Of a stretch of 29,616 nucleotides of DNA, positions 28,538 through 29,616 are shown in pieces. A program made the position numbers and the translations under genes. Each line of letters opens with the position of its first letter. Positions within the stretch are counted from its first letter, which is position 1. Under the pieces are notes generated by a model that was not told where the DNA came from, searched no databases, and worked only from the letters and a program-made list of their open reading frames with translations. The DNA comes from a virus, in the IMG/VR virus record IMGVR_UViG_3300021076_000222, positions 1 through 29,616 of that record; one strand, written 5' to 3'.

Positions 28538-29443
28538 TTACCGCCGCCGGGCGCGTTCCCGTTGCAGTTCGCGGTAGAGTTCGCTCTTGGACTGGCCCAG
28601 TTCGCGCGCCAGCCGCTTCAGGGCTTCTTTTTCCTCGATTCCGGCCTCGTCCTGAAGGCGGGCGACGCGGTCGTTAATGCTGACGGGCGCGCCGGTCGCG
28701 GCTTGTCCCTCGGCCACGCTCCTCGGCCGCGCTTCCACCAGCAGCGTAAACTCGCCGCGAATGCGGTCGCGGCTGGCCAGCTCGCGGTGCGCCTCATTCA
28801 CGCTTCCGCGCAGAAACTCCTCGTGAATCTTGGTCAGCTCGCGGGCCAGCACGACGCGCAAATCCGCGCCAAAGACGGCTTCCATATCCGCGAGCGTCTC
28901 CAGAATGCGGTGTGGAGCTTCGTAAAAGACCAGCGTGCGCGGGCTCTCGTTTCTTTGCGCCTCGGCGGCCAGAGCTTCCAGACGGGTGCGCCGTGCGCCG
29001 GCCTTTTCCGGCAGAAAACCGATGAAGTGAAACTCATCCGTGGAGAGTCCAGAGGCCACCAGCGCGCTGAGCGCGGCATTGGCTCCGGGAATGGGAATGA
29101 CATTGATGCCGGCCTGGATGGCTTCGGTCGTGAGCCAGCTTCCGGGGTCGCTAATGCCGGGCATTCCGGCGTCGGAGACCAGGGCGATGCGGCCGCCAGC
29201 TTTCAGCGCCTCGATCAGCTCTACCGCGCGCTGGTGTTCGTTGTGCTGGTGACAACTTACGGTGGGGGTAGTGATTTCATAGTGGTTGAGCAGCTTCTGC
29301 GTTTGGCGGGTGTCTTCGCAGGCAATGCGGTCGGCGCGGCGCAGCACGTCCAGGGCGCGCAGCGTGATGTCGCCCAGGTTGCCGATGGGCGTGGCCACCA
29401 AGTAAAGTCCGGGAGCGAGCGGAAGTGCGGAGTCGCCGGTCAT
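28538..29443 (-). CDS. rsmI: 16S rRNA (cytidine-1402-2'-O)-methyltransferase RsmI
   Basis: 301 residues from ATG 29443. Adds the 2'-O-methyl group to C1402 of 16S rRNA using S-adenosylmethionine. Conserved blocks: LYLVATPIGNLGDITLRALD (14-33), ACEDTRQTQKLLNHY (41-55), LVSDAGMPGISDPG, VIPIPGANAALSALVASGLS, FHFIGFLPEKA and LVFYEAPHRI; full family length (about 280-300). It is host DNA just beyond the attachment site, and reads toward it. It starts eight bases after the end of the preceding CBS-domain gene, so the two probably form an operon. Confidence 0.95.
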   Translation of the reverse strand: MTGDSALPLAPGLYLVATPIGNLGDITLRALDVLRRADRIACEDTRQTQKLLNHYEITTPTVSCHQHNEHQRAVELIEALKAGGRIALVSDAGMPGISDPGSWLTTEAIQAGINVIPIPGANAALSALVASGLSTDEFHFIGFLPEKAGARRTRLEALAAEAQRNESPRTLVFYEAPHRILETLADMEAVFGADLRVVLARELTKIHEEFLRGSVNEAHRELASRDRIRGEFTLLVEARPRSVAEGQAATGAPVSINDRVARLQDEAGIEEKEALKRLARELGQSKSELYRELQRERARRR

Positions 29444-29451
29444 GGTTGCGC

Positions 29452-29616
29452 TCAGCCCTTGGCCTCTTGGCGTTCCAGGCGGCGCTGCTCGCTGAGCAGC
29501 GCCATGGAACTCATCAGGTTCTGCACGCTGACAATGCCGACCACGCGCCCTGCGTCGGTAATGGGAATCAGCGAAAGCCCGTGACCGGCCTGAAGGCGGC
29601 GAATGGTGGTTCCCAG
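29452..29616 (-). CDS. C-terminal end of a CBS-domain protein (cut by window)
   Basis: 54 residues to the stop at 29452: LGTTIRRLQAGHGLSLIPIT then DAGRVVGIVSVQNLMSSMAL, the second half of a CBS domain (H-x-LIPItD...VvGivSvqnLm). CBS pairs sense adenosine nucleotides. It may be the end of a site-2-type protease with CBS domains or a stand-alone CBS protein; the remainder lies outside the window. Confidence 0.75.
   Translation of the reverse strand: MGTTIRRLQAGHGLSLIPITDAGRVVGIVSVQNLMSSMALLSEQRRLERQEAKG

Noticed and set aside
28562-29584. 340-residue plus-strand frame over rsmI
   Set aside because: Opposite strand of the clear RsmI gene.

Overview
The window is almost entirely the late (virion) half of a lambda-like, long-tailed siphophage prophage. 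It runs from the terminase to an integrase, ends at an attachment-site remnant of a tRNA-Val gene near 28460, and is followed by about 1.1 kb of host chromosome (rsmI and the end of a CBS-domain gene). The DNA is GC-rich. The gaps between genes are filled with short dispersed repeats of kinds I associate from memory with Acidobacteriota (Terriglobia-type) genomes: 'GTCATYCTGAGCGA...ACCTGCGG', 'GGGTGCCCCA-hairpin-TGGGATACC', 'GGGCTTTAGCCC' and 'CCCTGTT' heptamers. An acidobacterial host is therefore my best guess; no search was possible.

Layout: 1-1776 terminase large subunit (5' end cut); 1876-2520 gpW-like connector; 2657-4426 portal; 4423-5346 exported protein of unknown role; 5394-7436 prohead protease fused to an HK97-type capsid, with an internal ribosome binding site for the capsid part; 7518-9191 small connector genes with an SSB gene among them; 9285-10028 tail tube with an Ig-like domain; 10276-11027 tail chaperones linked by a -1 frameshift; 11196-13949 tape measure. 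Next comes an inverted 2.5-kb island on the minus strand (13939-16504): two moron-like genes, a gpZ-like tail gene and a hicA-hicB toxin-antitoxin pair, with two good sigma70-type promoters. The plus strand resumes with the tail tip: gpM-like 16585, gpL-like 17557, gpK-like NlpC/P60 18574, fused gpI/gpJ 18936-22982, and a beta-helix tailspike-like protein with a signal peptide at 22996. A helical protein, an XhlA-like membrane protein and a dNTP pyrophosphohydrolase-like protein follow, then the convergent integrase (26749-27906), a 57-codon ribbon-helix-helix-like gene and the att region.

The genes follow lambda order (A-W-B-C/E-FII-U-V-G/T-H-M-L-K-I-J) and should build and fill a capsid, join a tail about 130-140 nm long (inferred from the 917-residue tape measure) and recognise a host surface. 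Early genes, the repressor, the intact tRNA (attL) and any clear endolysin are not in the window.

The most unusual signals are: (1) eight copies of one hairpin repeat family between late genes, with changing stems but constant flanks; (2) a host repeat inserted in frame inside the signal peptide of the gene at 4423, and a relative inside the terminase C-terminus; (3) two paralogous Sec-signal-bearing proteins in a virion cluster; (4) the inverted gpZ-HicAB-moron island; (5) tail-tip proteins carrying inserted carbohydrate-binding-like and Ig-like domains; (6) repeats that supply ribosome binding sites. I see no CRISPR array or IS element.
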